Origin: Bryobacterales bacterium
GTDB lineage: Bacteria; Acidobacteriota; Terriglobia; Bryobacterales; UBA6623
NCBI GenBank assembly: GCA_022823865.1
Contig: JAJEHF010000208.1
Location: forward strand, 1-64,000
DNA length: 64,000 nt
Reading direction: 5' to 3'
The notes beneath the pieces are model-generated. The model did no database searches, was not told the origin of the DNA, and worked only from the letters and a program-made list of their open reading frames with translations. This document shows positions 8,973 to 17,227 of this stretch, one piece after another (the first letter of the stretch is position 1; each line of letters begins with the position of its first letter). The position numbers and the translations under genes were made by a program.

Positions 8973-9791
8973 ATGGCGGCGGTCCATCCCTCGGCCAAGA
9001 TCGCACCCACGGCGCGGATCGCTCCCAGCGCGGAAATTGGTGCCGAGAGCGTAATCGGCGAGTACTGCGTTGTCGAGGACGATGTGCAGATCGGCGCCCG
9101 CTGTCGAATCGATTCGCATGCGGTCGTGAAGCGCTGGACGACCGTGGGCGACGACAACGTCTTGTCGGCTGGCGTGGTGCTCGGTTCGGACCCGCTGGAC
9201 AAGGCCTTCACCGGAGAGCGTTCCTACTTGAGGATTGGCCACCGCAACACGATCCGAGAGCACTTCACCATTTCTCGCGGTACGGAGCCGGAATCCGAGA
9301 CTGTCGTCGGCGACGGCAATTTCATCATGACCTCGGGGCACATAGCCCACAACTGCAGGATCGGCAACGAGACCGTGATTGCCAGCACGACGCTGATCTC
9401 CGGATATGTTGAAATCGAAGACCGGGCCTTTGTGTCTGGGGGGATTGGTGTCCAGCAGCATGTGCGGATCGGCGAGCTGGCGATGGTCGGGGGCATGACC
9501 AGGGTCAATCAGGACGTGACGCCGTACCTGACGCATGTCGGCCCGACGATGGCCGTGCACGGGTTGAACCTAGTGGGCCTGCGGCGAGCGGGCCTAGCGG
9601 CCGAGGACATCGACCGGATCCGCGCGGCGTACCGGATTCTGTTTCGGTCCGCGCTGCCGCTGGAAGAGGCGCTGGGCAGGGTGGCGGTGGAGGTCGAGGG
9701 GCGGCATGCCCGCCACATGGTTGAGTTCATTCGCGCTTCCAAGCGCGGAGTCTGTCGCCGCAAGGGGCGGACAAAGGAAGAGGAATACTGA
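8973..9791 (+). CDS. lpxA: Acyl-ACP--UDP-N-acetylglucosamine O-acyltransferase LpxA
   Basis: First enzyme of lipid A biosynthesis: transfers a 3-hydroxyacyl chain from ACP to UDP-GlcNAc in the cytoplasm. The ATG at 8973 gives 272 residues, close to the usual ~260. Hexapeptide repeats start immediately (VHPSAKIAPTARIAPSAEIG). The catalytic histidine is H126 in SGHIAHNC, equivalent to H125 of E. coli LpxA, and the C-terminal helical domain follows (RRAGLAAEDIDRIRAAYRIL). An in-frame extension upstream exists but does not align with the family. The stop overlaps the next start by one base (TGATG), so the VOC gene is translationally coupled. Presence of lpxA indicates a lipopolysaccharide-bearing outer membrane. 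Confidence 0.96.
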   Translation: MAAVHPSAKIAPTARIAPSAEIGAESVIGEYCVVEDDVQIGARCRIDSHAVVKRWTTVGDDNVLSAGVVLGSDPLDKAFTGERSYLRIGHRNTIREHFTISRGTEPESETVVGDGNFIMTSGHIAHNCRIGNETVIASTTLISGYVEIEDRAFVSGGIGVQQHVRIGELAMVGGMTRVNQDVTPYLTHVGPTMAVHGLNLVGLRRAGLAAEDIDRIRAAYRILFRSALPLEEALGRVAVEVEGRHARHMVEFIRASKRGVCRRKGRTKEEEY

Positions 9792-10162
9792 TGTACAACG
9801 GAATCGAGCACACGGCCATTGCCACCAAGGATCCCGAAGCCTTGGCGGGCTGGTATGAGCAAAACTTGGAGATGCCGATCGTCCACCGCTATGGCGGCAA
9901 TGTCTTCGTGCGGGCGAACGACGGCACCATGCTGGAGATGATCCCGTCCGACGGGGTGGAGGTCGAGACCGGGATGCGGACGCCCGGAATCCGCCACTTG
10001 GCGATCAAGGCCGATGATTTTGACGAGGGCGTCAAGGACCTGGAAGGCAAGGGCATCGAGATCGTCCAGTTCGTCGAGGCCGGCCCCAACCGGCTGGCGT
10101 TCTTCTTGGATCCGGAAGGCAACATCCTTCACCTGATCGACCGCGGCGACACGCCGATCTAG
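9791..10162 (+). CDS. VOC-superfamily (glyoxalase/dioxygenase fold) protein
   Basis: Small metalloenzyme-fold protein (123 aa) with two beta-alpha-beta-beta-beta units. Candidate metal ligands are H8 in EHTAIATKDPE, a His in GIRHLAIKADDF, and Glu in the final FFLDPEGNILHLI strand, the arrangement seen in glyoxalase I and methylmalonyl-CoA epimerase relatives. Its start codon overlaps the lpxA stop, so the two genes form one transcription unit. The true substrate is not evident and no established link between this family and lipid A is known to me. Confidence 0.88.
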   Translation: MYNGIEHTAIATKDPEALAGWYEQNLEMPIVHRYGGNVFVRANDGTMLEMIPSDGVEVETGMRTPGIRHLAIKADDFDEGVKDLEGKGIEIVQFVEAGPNRLAFFLDPEGNILHLIDRGDTPI

Positions 10163-10300
10163 CGCCCGGGACGTTGGCGGCCCATAGCGCAGGCGTGATC
10201 CCAGTCGCTGATCGGCCGCACAGCGCGCGCCGTGCCGCGGCCGAATCCGCGCCCGGACTGCTGCCGCGCAGGGTGTCCGCTCGCACGGCCCTGGCCGGGT

Positions 10301-11518
10301 CTACCAATTCGTGATCGACCCGTCGGGCCGCTCCAATAAGCGGATCGGCCGCGAGTGCTCGGTAATATCGAGTTCGAGCTCCGCTTGGCTCGCATCGAAC
10401 TCCACGCCGAGTCCCCGTCGGCTGTTGGGCCACATCTTGCCGTTGCGGAAGTCGTAGTGGACCGGCAGGTGCGGGTGCACCTTGGCGTCTTTGCCCGTCA
10501 TTTCCATGATCACGGGGCCCGGCAGCGCGGCGCAGCAGTGTACGAGCGCGGCTTCGGAAACCGGTCCCGTGAAGTGCGGAATCAGTCCGACATAGTGGGT
10601 CTCGCACAGCGCCGCGAGCTTCATGAACTCGGTGATTCCGCCGCAGTTCGGGATCGTCACGCGCGAATAGTCGATCAGCCGATTCTCGATCAGCACGTTG
10701 GCATCCCAGCGATCCCCGAAGTGCTCCCCGACTGCGATCGGAACCTTGACCATCGGGCGCAGCGTGCGGTAGACCTCCGGGTTTTCCGAGCGCACCAGGT
10801 CTTCGCAGAAGATCGGGCGCAGCGGCTCGAGCAGGGACGACAGCCGCACCGCGTCCGGCAGGTCGAACCGGGTGTGGTAGTCGATGGCCCAGTCCCCGTC
10901 CTCGCCCACGCCCTCGCGGATCTCCCGGCACATCGCGAACGTGTCGTCGACCGCTTGGCGATGGCGGTACGGCCCTTCGCCGGCGGAGCCGGCCCCGCCG
11001 GTCCGAAAGGCGCGGAACCCCGCCTCGATGCAGGCCCGGGCGGTGTCGCGCAGCGAGCCGGCGCTCGGAAAGCCGGTCGAGTAGCATTCGATGTGCTCGC
11101 GCGTGAGCCCGCCGAGCAGGTGCCAGATCGGCACGTCCAGGGCCTTCCCCTTGATGTCCCACAAGGCCAGGTCGAGGGCTCCCAGCGCGTGGATCTTCTC
11201 GCGCCCCGGAGGATAGAAGTAGCCCCGGTACATCAACTGCCACAAGTGTTCGGTCCGGAACGGGTTCTCGCCGATCAGGAGGCCGGCCAGCTGTTCCACG
11301 CTGTCCGGGGAGCCGCCCTCGCCGATGCCGGTGATGCCAGCGTCCGTCTCGACGGTGACGATGTGACCGCTCTGGTTGAAGAGCGGTCGGGAGTCCGAGA
11401 CGCGGTAGAAACGGATCCGCGTGATCTTGGCACTTGGCAATGAAGCTTGGGCAGATGGCGGGAGGATCGGTGCCGCCAGGCCCAACAGAGAGTAACGGAG
11501 CAAGTCGCGGCGTCGCAT
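10301..11518 (-). CDS. Enolase-superfamily sugar-acid dehydratase (mandelate racemase/muconate lactonizing type), exported
   Basis: Predicted Mg2+-dependent acid-sugar dehydratase or racemase. It begins with a Tat-like leader (MRRRDLLRYSLLGLAAP). A capping domain ends near ALWDIKGKAL and is followed by the barrel with successive metal ligands around DYHTRFD, CEDLVRSE and AVGEHFGDRWD, and a catalytic His region (GLIPHFTGPVSE). The length of 405 fits the family. A perfect TATAAT lies 10 nt upstream of the ATG. It is divergent from an aldose-epimerase-like lipoprotein and close to a second enolase-superfamily gene. Galactonate- or mannonate-type substrates are likely but unproven. A Tat signal on a normally cytoplasmic enzyme class is unusual. 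Confidence 0.9.
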   Translation of the reverse strand: MRRRDLLRYSLLGLAAPILPPSAQASLPSAKITRIRFYRVSDSRPLFNQSGHIVTVETDAGITGIGEGGSPDSVEQLAGLLIGENPFRTEHLWQLMYRGYFYPPGREKIHALGALDLALWDIKGKALDVPIWHLLGGLTREHIECYSTGFPSAGSLRDTARACIEAGFRAFRTGGAGSAGEGPYRHRQAVDDTFAMCREIREGVGEDGDWAIDYHTRFDLPDAVRLSSLLEPLRPIFCEDLVRSENPEVYRTLRPMVKVPIAVGEHFGDRWDANVLIENRLIDYSRVTIPNCGGITEFMKLAALCETHYVGLIPHFTGPVSEAALVHCCAALPGPVIMEMTGKDAKVHPHLPVHYDFRNGKMWPNSRRGLGVEFDASQAELELDITEHSRPIRLLERPDGSITNW

Positions 11519-11528
11519 GGCGGATGGA

Positions 11529-11534
11529 ATTATA
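11529..11534 (-). promoter_or_regulatory. Consensus -10 hexamer TATAAT upstream of the dehydratase gene
   Basis: A perfect TATAAT on the minus strand ends 10 nt before the ATG at 11518, leaving a predicted 5' leader of only about 3 nt. No -35 match is visible at 16-18 bp. It resembles the 7-nt leaderless class but with slightly wider spacing. Confidence 0.5.
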
Positions 11535-11591
11535 CGAGACCGTGGCGGGAGTTTCGTTCCGGGGCGCCGGATCTGCGCCTCGCTGCTGCGC

Positions 11592-11597
11592 TAATCT
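11592..11597 (+). promoter_or_regulatory. -10-like hexamer TAATCT, 7 nt before a GTG start
   Basis: TAATCT is followed by GTTCGAA and then the GTG at 11605. The GTG had been chosen independently from the lipobox of the protein, so the exact 7-nt spacing is good support for a leaderless transcript. Confidence 0.55.
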
Positions 11598-11604
11598 GTT
11601 CGAA

Positions 11605-12678
11605 GTGCGGGCTGTTTGGGTCGGGCTGCTTCTGCTTTCGGGTTGCACCAAAGAGGCTCCCCCCGTTTCCTATGCCGTCGAGCGCGCTGCGAGCGTGGAC
11701 GCCTCCGCCGTCGAGCTGGTCGTCCTCAGGGACGAGGCGGGCGGCGTCGAGGCTGCGATCGCGCCTGCGAAGGGCGGGGAGCTGAGCGGGCTGAGACTCC
11801 GCCACGGCGGGCAATGGATCGAGACCCTGCAGCTTGCCCGGGACTACGCGCCGCGCGAAGGGTTTGCCGGCAAAGGGCCATTTCTCTGGCCAGCGACCGG
11901 CCGGAATTTCCCGCCCGATCTGGAAAAGCGACGCCAAGAGGGCGAGGCGTTCGACGCCGGCGCGTACGAGCACGGCGGCGTGCGCCGAAGCATGCCGATC
12001 CACGGGTTTGCGCGGGATCTGCCCTGGACGCTGGAGGAGACCTCCGCGACTGGAGAGTCGGCACGGGCTCTGTTGAGCCTCGGCGACAATCCGGCGACCC
12101 GCGAAATGTACCCGTTCGGATTCCAATGCTCGGTCGAGTATGTCGTGTCCGGCGGCACGCTGACCCTGCGGTACGCGGTGCGAGCGAGCCCGCAGAACTC
12201 GGAGCCGATGTTCTTTTCGCTCGGCAACCACATCACTTTCGTCGCACCGTTGCTGGAAGGCAGCGATCCGAACGAGATGGTGCTGGCGACGCCGGCGACG
12301 CTCGAATTGCTGAAGACCGACTACGGCATCCCGACTGGGGAGACCCAGCCGGCGGCGTTCGCCGGCGGCATGCGCCTTGGCGAATACCCGCCCTTGGTGC
12401 CGACATCCCTGAGCGGCTATCCCGACGGCGCAGACCCGTATATCGAGTACCGCGATCCGGCCGGCCTGACGATTCGGGTGTCCCACCGCGCCGACCGCAT
12501 CCCGGAGCAGCCGGTGATCCTGTTCAATCTGTGGGGCGATGTTCGCAGCGGCTTCTTTAGCCCCGAGCCCTGGGTCGGCCTGCAGAACTCCCTAGTGCAG
12601 CGCCAGGGCTTGGTATTCGTGGACCCGGGCGAGGAATTCGTGTGGACCGTACGGATCGAGCACGAATCGGGGTCCTAG
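11605..12678 (+). CDS. Aldose 1-epimerase-like lipoprotein
   Basis: Galactose-mutarotase-fold protein (357 aa). I start it at GTG 11605 because this gives a short leader with a textbook lipobox (LLLLSGC, lipid Cys about residue 14). In-frame starts as far up as 11434 would place ~57 unlikely residues in front. The beta-supersandwich shows family blocks GPFLWPATGRNF, MPIHGFARDLPW, FSLGNHITFVAP with a candidate catalytic His, and EPWVGLQN near the end. Localisation would be periplasmic, anchored to a membrane. It is divergent from one sugar-acid dehydratase and convergent with another, consistent with sugar processing outside the cytoplasm. The aldose epimerase call is by fold; activity may differ. 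Confidence 0.82.
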   Translation: MRAVWVGLLLLSGCTKEAPPVSYAVERAASVDASAVELVVLRDEAGGVEAAIAPAKGGELSGLRLRHGGQWIETLQLARDYAPREGFAGKGPFLWPATGRNFPPDLEKRRQEGEAFDAGAYEHGGVRRSMPIHGFARDLPWTLEETSATGESARALLSLGDNPATREMYPFGFQCSVEYVVSGGTLTLRYAVRASPQNSEPMFFSLGNHITFVAPLLEGSDPNEMVLATPATLELLKTDYGIPTGETQPAAFAGGMRLGEYPPLVPTSLSGYPDGADPYIEYRDPAGLTIRVSHRADRIPEQPVILFNLWGDVRSGFFSPEPWVGLQNSLVQRQGLVFVDPGEEFVWTVRIEHESGS

Positions 12679-12703
12679 CACCGCACCGCCCGGCGCCTCG
12701 GGC

Positions 12704-14044
12704 CTAGTATGCCCAAGGCGTGTCGTCGGCCCTGCGGATCGTGGGGCGAAGCCGGCGCTTGTACGGCCGCTTGCGGGCCTCGTCTTCATTCACGTCGATC
12801 CCGAGGCCCGGCTTGTCGTGGATGCTGATGTAGCCGTCGTCGAAAACGGGGCTTGCCGAGAACACCGCCCGTATTCCGTCCCCCCAGCCCACTGCGAATT
12901 CTTGGATCCCGAAATTCGGAACCGAGTAGCTGACATGGCAGTGCGCCATGTGCGAGACCGGCGAGATATTGCCCGGCCCGTGAAACGCAGTCTCGATGCC
13001 GTAGGGCTCGCAAAGCGCAGCGACCTTGCGCAGCGTCGAAATCCCGCCGACATGGGCGATATCGTGGCGGGCGTAGTCGATCAGGTGGTCGGTGATCAGT
13101 TGCAGGCCCTCCCAAGCGCCGGTGTAGACCTCGCCCATGGCGAGTGGCGTGCTGCATTGCTGGCGGATGATGGCGTAGGTGTCGAGGTGCTCGGGGCGCA
13201 GCACGTCCTCTAGGTAGAACAAGTCGTAGTCTTCCAAGGACTTGGCGAGCCGGATCGCTTGGCTGGGCGTGACGCGCTCGTGGACGTCGTGCAACAGGCC
13301 GACTTGATCTCCGACGGTCTTGCGCAGGTGGGCGAATAGCTTGGGCAGGATCCGGACGTACGGCTCGGGCTCCCAGAGCTGCGACGGCGGCACGCCGCGT
13401 TCGTACGCCGCCTGCGTTTCGGCCCGGACGCGCTCAGACGACGGCACGGCGTAGCCGGACTCCGCTCCGGGAGCGGCGACTTGTACCTTGACCACCTTGT
13501 AGCCTCGCTCCATCAGGGCCCGAGCGCCGTCCTCGACTTCCTCGATCGAAGCGCCGCCAGCGCTGCGATAGGTCAGCAGGCGCTCGCGCATCTTACCGCC
13601 CAGCAACTCGTACACCGGCAGGCCGGCGACCTTGCCCTTGATGTCCCACAGCGCCATGTCGATGCCGCTCATGGCCGACATGTGGACCGAGCCGGACCGG
13701 TAGTAGGGCAGGTGGTACAGGGTCTGCCAGAGGTTGCCGATGCGCATCGGGTCGCGGCCGACCAGAGCCGGGGCGAGATGCTCCTCCAGCATCGTCGCCA
13801 CAGCCATCTCGCTGCCCGAGCACGTGGCGTCCCCCCATCCGTACAAGCCGGGCTCGCTGGTCGTGATCTTGACGAGCACGTAGTTGCCGAGGGGCCGCTC
13901 GTCAGGGTTGGTGACCACGACGTCGACGGCCTCGATTCGAAGGTCCTTCGGCGTCCGGTTCGCGTCAAACTGTGCCGCCAAGGGGGTCGCCGCGAGGGCG
14001 GGCAACGCTAGGAAGCTGCGGCGGTCGAGAACGGATACTGACAT
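12704..14044 (-). CDS. Enolase-superfamily dehydratase, D-mannonate dehydratase (ManD/RspA)-like, exported
   Basis: Predicted Mg2+-dependent acid-sugar dehydratase (446 aa). A Tat-like leader (DRRSFLALPALAATPLAA) precedes the capping domain (MALWDIKGKVAGLPVYELLGG). Barrel motifs HDVHERVTPSQAIRLAKSLE, FYLEDVLRPEH, MGEVYTGAWEG, DIAHVGGISTLRKVAAL and HGPGNISPVSHMAH match the ManD/RspA branch better than galactonate dehydratases. A TAGCAT hexamer lies 18 nt upstream of the start. The gene end is 25 bp from the convergent aldose-epimerase-like gene. It would feed 2-keto-3-deoxy sugar acids to a lyase; the DapA-like gene at 25431 is one candidate in the window. Confidence 0.9.
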   Translation of the reverse strand: MSVSVLDRRSFLALPALAATPLAAQFDANRTPKDLRIEAVDVVVTNPDERPLGNYVLVKITTSEPGLYGWGDATCSGSEMAVATMLEEHLAPALVGRDPMRIGNLWQTLYHLPYYRSGSVHMSAMSGIDMALWDIKGKVAGLPVYELLGGKMRERLLTYRSAGGASIEEVEDGARALMERGYKVVKVQVAAPGAESGYAVPSSERVRAETQAAYERGVPPSQLWEPEPYVRILPKLFAHLRKTVGDQVGLLHDVHERVTPSQAIRLAKSLEDYDLFYLEDVLRPEHLDTYAIIRQQCSTPLAMGEVYTGAWEGLQLITDHLIDYARHDIAHVGGISTLRKVAALCEPYGIETAFHGPGNISPVSHMAHCHVSYSVPNFGIQEFAVGWGDGIRAVFSASPVFDDGYISIHDKPGLGIDVNEDEARKRPYKRRLRPTIRRADDTPWAY

Positions 14045-14148
14045 GGGAGCCCTCGCCGCCTCATGCTAGCGCAGGATGCCTCCCACCAAACGATCGAGTT
14101 CGACTTGAGGAGGCCTGTGTGGATTCAAGCCGCCGTGCGGGGCATTGG

Positions 14149-14154
14149 TAAAAT
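14149..14154 (+). promoter_or_regulatory. -10-like hexamer TAAAAT upstream of the ROK/PPGK gene
   Basis: TAAAAT lies 20 nt upstream of the chosen ATG at 14175, giving a leader of about 13 nt. A weak TTCAAG lies 19 bp further upstream. This is not the leaderless arrangement. Confidence 0.35.
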
Positions 14155-14174
14155 CGGTGCGAGCAACCGAGCCG

Positions 14175-14909
14175 ATGACGCGCGGTGAACTGCCATCCGC
14201 CCCGAGCACGCTGGCCATTGACATCGGTGGCTCGGGCCTCAAGATGATGGTTCTGGGCCCGGACGGGGTGCCGCTCAACGAGCGGCACCGCGAGCCCACG
14301 CCCAGCCTGCCCACGCCGGGCGAGATCATGCCCATATTGGAGCGCATGGTCGCGGCCCAGCCCCCGTTCGACCGAGTGGCGGCCGGTTTCCCGGGTGTTG
14401 TCTCGAACGGCGTCACCATGACCGCCGTCAACCTGCACGACGACTGGATCGGCTATGACTTTGCCGCCGCGTTGGAGCGCATAACCGGCACTCCGGCTCG
14501 CGTTGCGAACGACGCAGACGTGCAGGGCTTGGCAGTGATCGACGGGGTCGGTGTCGAGTTGGTGCTAACGCTAGGCACCGGCCTGGGGTCGGGGCTGTAC
14601 GTGGACTGCACGCTCGTGCCCAATCTCGAGATCGCGCATCACGTGTACCGCAAGGGAAAGACGTACGAGGATGTGCTCGGCAATGCTGCGTTCGAACAGC
14701 TGGGACGCGAGAAATGGACTCGTCACTTGGAGCGCGCCGTACGACAGCTCGAGGCGACGTTCAGCTACAGGCGGCTGTTCCTCGGCGGCGGCAACTCGCG
14801 CAGGGCGGAGCGGGCCGACCTGCCGGGAAACGTATGCATCGTGTCCAATCGGGCGGGGCTGCTCGGCTGCATTCATCTCTGGGACTCCGTCGACACCGTC
14901 TGCCGGTGA
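14175..14909 (+). CDS. ROK-family sugar kinase, polyphosphate glucokinase-like
   Basis: Predicted cytoplasmic hexose kinase of 244 residues. It has the N-terminal phosphate-binding loop AIDIGGSGLK, FPGVV, the catalytic-Asp block NDADVQGLAV and the phosphate-2 loop TLGTGLGSGL. These resemble polyphosphate/ATP glucokinases (PPGK) more than classical ROK repressors; no helix-turn-helix is present. The stretch after LVPNLEIAHH differs from the usual NTELGH of PPGKs, so substrate use may differ. ATG 14175 (MTRGELPSAP) is preferred over in-frame starts at 14145 and 14157, which overlap the likely promoter. The 3' end overlaps the convergent apbE gene by 37 bp. Confidence 0.85.
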   Translation: MTRGELPSAPSTLAIDIGGSGLKMMVLGPDGVPLNERHREPTPSLPTPGEIMPILERMVAAQPPFDRVAAGFPGVVSNGVTMTAVNLHDDWIGYDFAAALERITGTPARVANDADVQGLAVIDGVGVELVLTLGTGLGSGLYVDCTLVPNLEIAHHVYRKGKTYEDVLGNAAFEQLGREKWTRHLERAVRQLEATFSYRRLFLGGGNSRRAERADLPGNVCIVSNRAGLLGCIHLWDSVDTVCR

Positions 14910-15910
14910 AGCTGGCGCGCGGCCGATGGGCGTCGAGAGGCCCAATACACCCGCACATCCGGGTAGCGGGAAAGCAGGACATCCGAACGCTCGAGGCCTA
15001 GCGCCAGCAGAGCCGTGGCGAGCCCGTCCGCCTCGAGTCCGCTCGAAGCCACCACGCTGACGGCAGTTGACACATCTGCGCAGCTGGAGCGGTCTCGGGC
15101 GACGACGTGGGAACACATCTGGTCTCCCAACAGGAAATAGCGCTCCCGACTGCCGGAAGTTGACACCGCCTGGTGCCGCAGCAGCAGCCCGATCTCGGCG
15201 TCGCCGCGCTCTCCGACTTGGTCAATCGCAACCCTCCAGCCGCGCTTCCCCGGCGGCGGCGCCCCCGCCGCTATATCGCCGCCCACCGAGACCAGCGCTT
15301 GGAAGATGCCGTCCGATCGCAGTACCTCGAGTACTTCGTCTGCCACGAAGCCCTTGGCGATGCCCCCCAAGTCGATCTGCAGGCCGCGCTGCCGGAAAAA
15401 CACTGTCCGCGACTCGGGGTCCAGTTCGACATGCCGCCATCCTGTAAGTGTCCAAGCGCCTTCCAGGGCTGACGGCTCGGACAGAGCGCTCCCCCAACCC
15501 CCGGCGCGCACTAGCCTTGTCACGCGCCCCAGGGTCGGATCGAAGGCGCCGTCGGATTGCCGCGCCAATTCGACGGCGTGCCCGAGCACGCGCGCGAGGT
15601 CTGCAGAGATCCGAGTGTGTGACCGCCAGGCTTTGCGCTCGACCTGGCGCAATTCCGAGTCATCGCGATAGCTGGACAGCTTCCTCTCTAGGTCTCGCAC
15701 GCGGTCGAATGCTGCTCGAAACGCCCGCGCCGGGTTGACCCCCGCCGGCACGTATGCCTCGATCCGGGCCACCACGCCCATGTGAGGCTCCTCCGCCATC
15801 AGACGCAGCGGTTCGGTGCTTCCGCCCGGGGCGCATGTCAGCAGCGCAATCCCGATGGCCAGCGGCAGTCGCCGGCTACTTGGCGCCCGTGGCGGAGTTC
15901 CAGTAGACAT
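14873..15910 (-). CDS. apbE: FAD:protein FMN transferase ApbE
   Basis: Flavin transferase that covalently attaches FMN to Thr/Ser of target proteins such as Na+-pumping redox subunits, acting in the periplasm. An N-terminal hydrophobic leader (LPLAIGIALLTCAPGG) predicts export. Family motifs are DRVRDLERKLSSYRDDSEL, the central DLGGIAKGFVADE, the VSVGGDIAAG Mg/FAD site and the C-terminal EADGLATALLALGLE. The length of 345 is normal. Its start overlaps the end of the SUMF1-domain gene by 35 bp in another frame, so translation is probably coupled. The 3' end runs 37 bp into the convergent kinase gene. No Nqr/Rnf target is present in the window. Confidence 0.94.
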   Translation of the reverse strand: MSTGTPPRAPSSRRLPLAIGIALLTCAPGGSTEPLRLMAEEPHMGVVARIEAYVPAGVNPARAFRAAFDRVRDLERKLSSYRDDSELRQVERKAWRSHTRISADLARVLGHAVELARQSDGAFDPTLGRVTRLVRAGGWGSALSEPSALEGAWTLTGWRHVELDPESRTVFFRQRGLQIDLGGIAKGFVADEVLEVLRSDGIFQALVSVGGDIAAGAPPPGKRGWRVAIDQVGERGDAEIGLLLRHQAVSTSGSRERYFLLGDQMCSHVVARDRSSCADVSTAVSVVASSGLEADGLATALLALGLERSDVLLSRYPDVRVYWASRRPSAARQLHRQTVSTESQR

Positions 15911-17225
15911 GCATCATCTCTGCGGTCGGCACCTGCCTCGGGCGGACTAGGCGAAACCCCAGCCACTGGGCATCGGTGTGGTACCAGATGCTCTTCGGCA
16001 GTTGCGGGTCCTGCATTTTCCAGTCTTCCGACGAAGCCCTGCGCGCGCCGCAGCGCAGCGCCGGAGCGTCGTCCATCCACGATCCGCCGCGAACGACCCG
16101 AGGGTATAGGCGCTGCGCCTGTGCCCACGGGTTATCGAGCGGTTGCGCGCTCGCGGCGTAGTTCGGCTCGTAGCGATCGAGTGTCCACTCCCAGACGTTT
16201 CCGTGCATGTCGTGCAGGCCCCACGGGTTGGGCGCCTTGGAGCCGATCGGGCGGTACTGCCCGTCGCTGTTGTCCCAATACCAGCCGTGCTCGTCGAGCC
16301 CGTCCGCGTCGTTTCCAAAGGAGTACGCCGTGGCGCTGCCGGCCCGGCAAGCGTATTCCCATTCCGCCTCCGTCGGCAAACGGTAGAAGCGGCCGGTCTT
16401 GGCGCTGAGCCACTGGGCGTACTTGCTGGCCGCGTGCTGGGTCATGCTGATCGCCGGATAGCCGGTGATCCCCATGCCGAAGCTCATTTCGACATAGGGC
16501 GGCGTCGGGCTCGAAACTGCCGCCGCGACCCGGTCGGGATCGACGTAGGCATCAGCCTCGCGCAACATGAAGCGCCGGAAGGCGTCCCAGCTCACCTCGT
16601 GGGCTGCCATCCAGAAACCGTCGAGCGCGACCCGCACCTGGGGGCCTTCGTCGTCGCCGCGGCCAGCCTCCTCCGGCGCCGTTCCGAGCATGAACTCGCC
16701 GGCCGGGATGGGCATCATCTCGAGTGATGCATCGGCGCCGGGAACAGCTTCGCGGTAGGGTTCGAAGCTCTCGTCCGACTCGGTCCTGGCGCGAGCTGCG
16801 ATCAGCGCATGAATGCTCCGCGCCAAAGCCATCTCGGAGTCATCGGCGGGCGTGGGGGACTCGTTGCCCGCTACCCTCACGGGAACGGCCCACGGCGCGC
16901 CCTCGGCGATCCACGAGCGCACCGCCGCCAGATCCGCGGCTGACGCTCGCGGCCCGGCGGGAGGCATCGTTCCAGCGGCGTCTGCCGGAAGCATCATGCG
17001 AGTCAGCAGCGGGCTCCGGTCAGGCTCGCCGGGCACGACGGACGGCCCGTTCTCGCCGCCTCGGAGCGCGTCTTGGAGCGATTCTAGGCTCAAGCCTCCC
17101 AGCTTGTTCGACTCTTGGTGGCAGCTCAGGCACTTGGCGCGAATCAGCGGGCGGACTTCGTTGTCGAAGTCCGCGGCCGCCAGCGCAGTCGCCGCAGCTA
17201 GCAAAGACAGGAGCAGGCGGCGCAC
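15876..17225 (-). CDS. Cytochrome c (planctomycete type)-SUMF1 domain fusion, exported
   Basis: The start is GTG 17225, 2 bp after the stop of the upstream oxidoreductase; it opens straight into a signal peptide (residues 1-18), whereas longer in-frame starts lie inside that gene. Domain 1 (about 20-115) is a small haem c domain with CLSCH at 32-36 and a distal Met near TMPP. Domain 2 (about 165-430) is a formylglycine-generating-enzyme (SUMF1) fold with RLPTEAEWEYACRAG at 282-296 and GLHDMHGNVWEW at 336-347. In true FGE two active-site cysteines follow RVVRGGS; here only the second position is Cys (C392) and the first is replaced. It is therefore probably not the sulfatase-maturing enzyme. 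Function unknown; 449 aa. Confidence 0.85.
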   Translation of the reverse strand: MRRLLLSLLAAATALAAADFDNEVRPLIRAKCLSCHQESNKLGGLSLESLQDALRGGENGPSVVPGEPDRSPLLTRMMLPADAAGTMPPAGPRASAADLAAVRSWIAEGAPWAVPVRVAGNESPTPADDSEMALARSIHALIAARARTESDESFEPYREAVPGADASLEMMPIPAGEFMLGTAPEEAGRGDDEGPQVRVALDGFWMAAHEVSWDAFRRFMLREADAYVDPDRVAAAVSSPTPPYVEMSFGMGITGYPAISMTQHAASKYAQWLSAKTGRFYRLPTEAEWEYACRAGSATAYSFGNDADGLDEHGWYWDNSDGQYRPIGSKAPNPWGLHDMHGNVWEWTLDRYEPNYAASAQPLDNPWAQAQRLYPRVVRGGSWMDDAPALRCGARRASSEDWKMQDPQLPKSIWYHTDAQWLGFRLVRPRQVPTAEMMHVYWNSATGAK

Positions 17226-17227
17226 GA

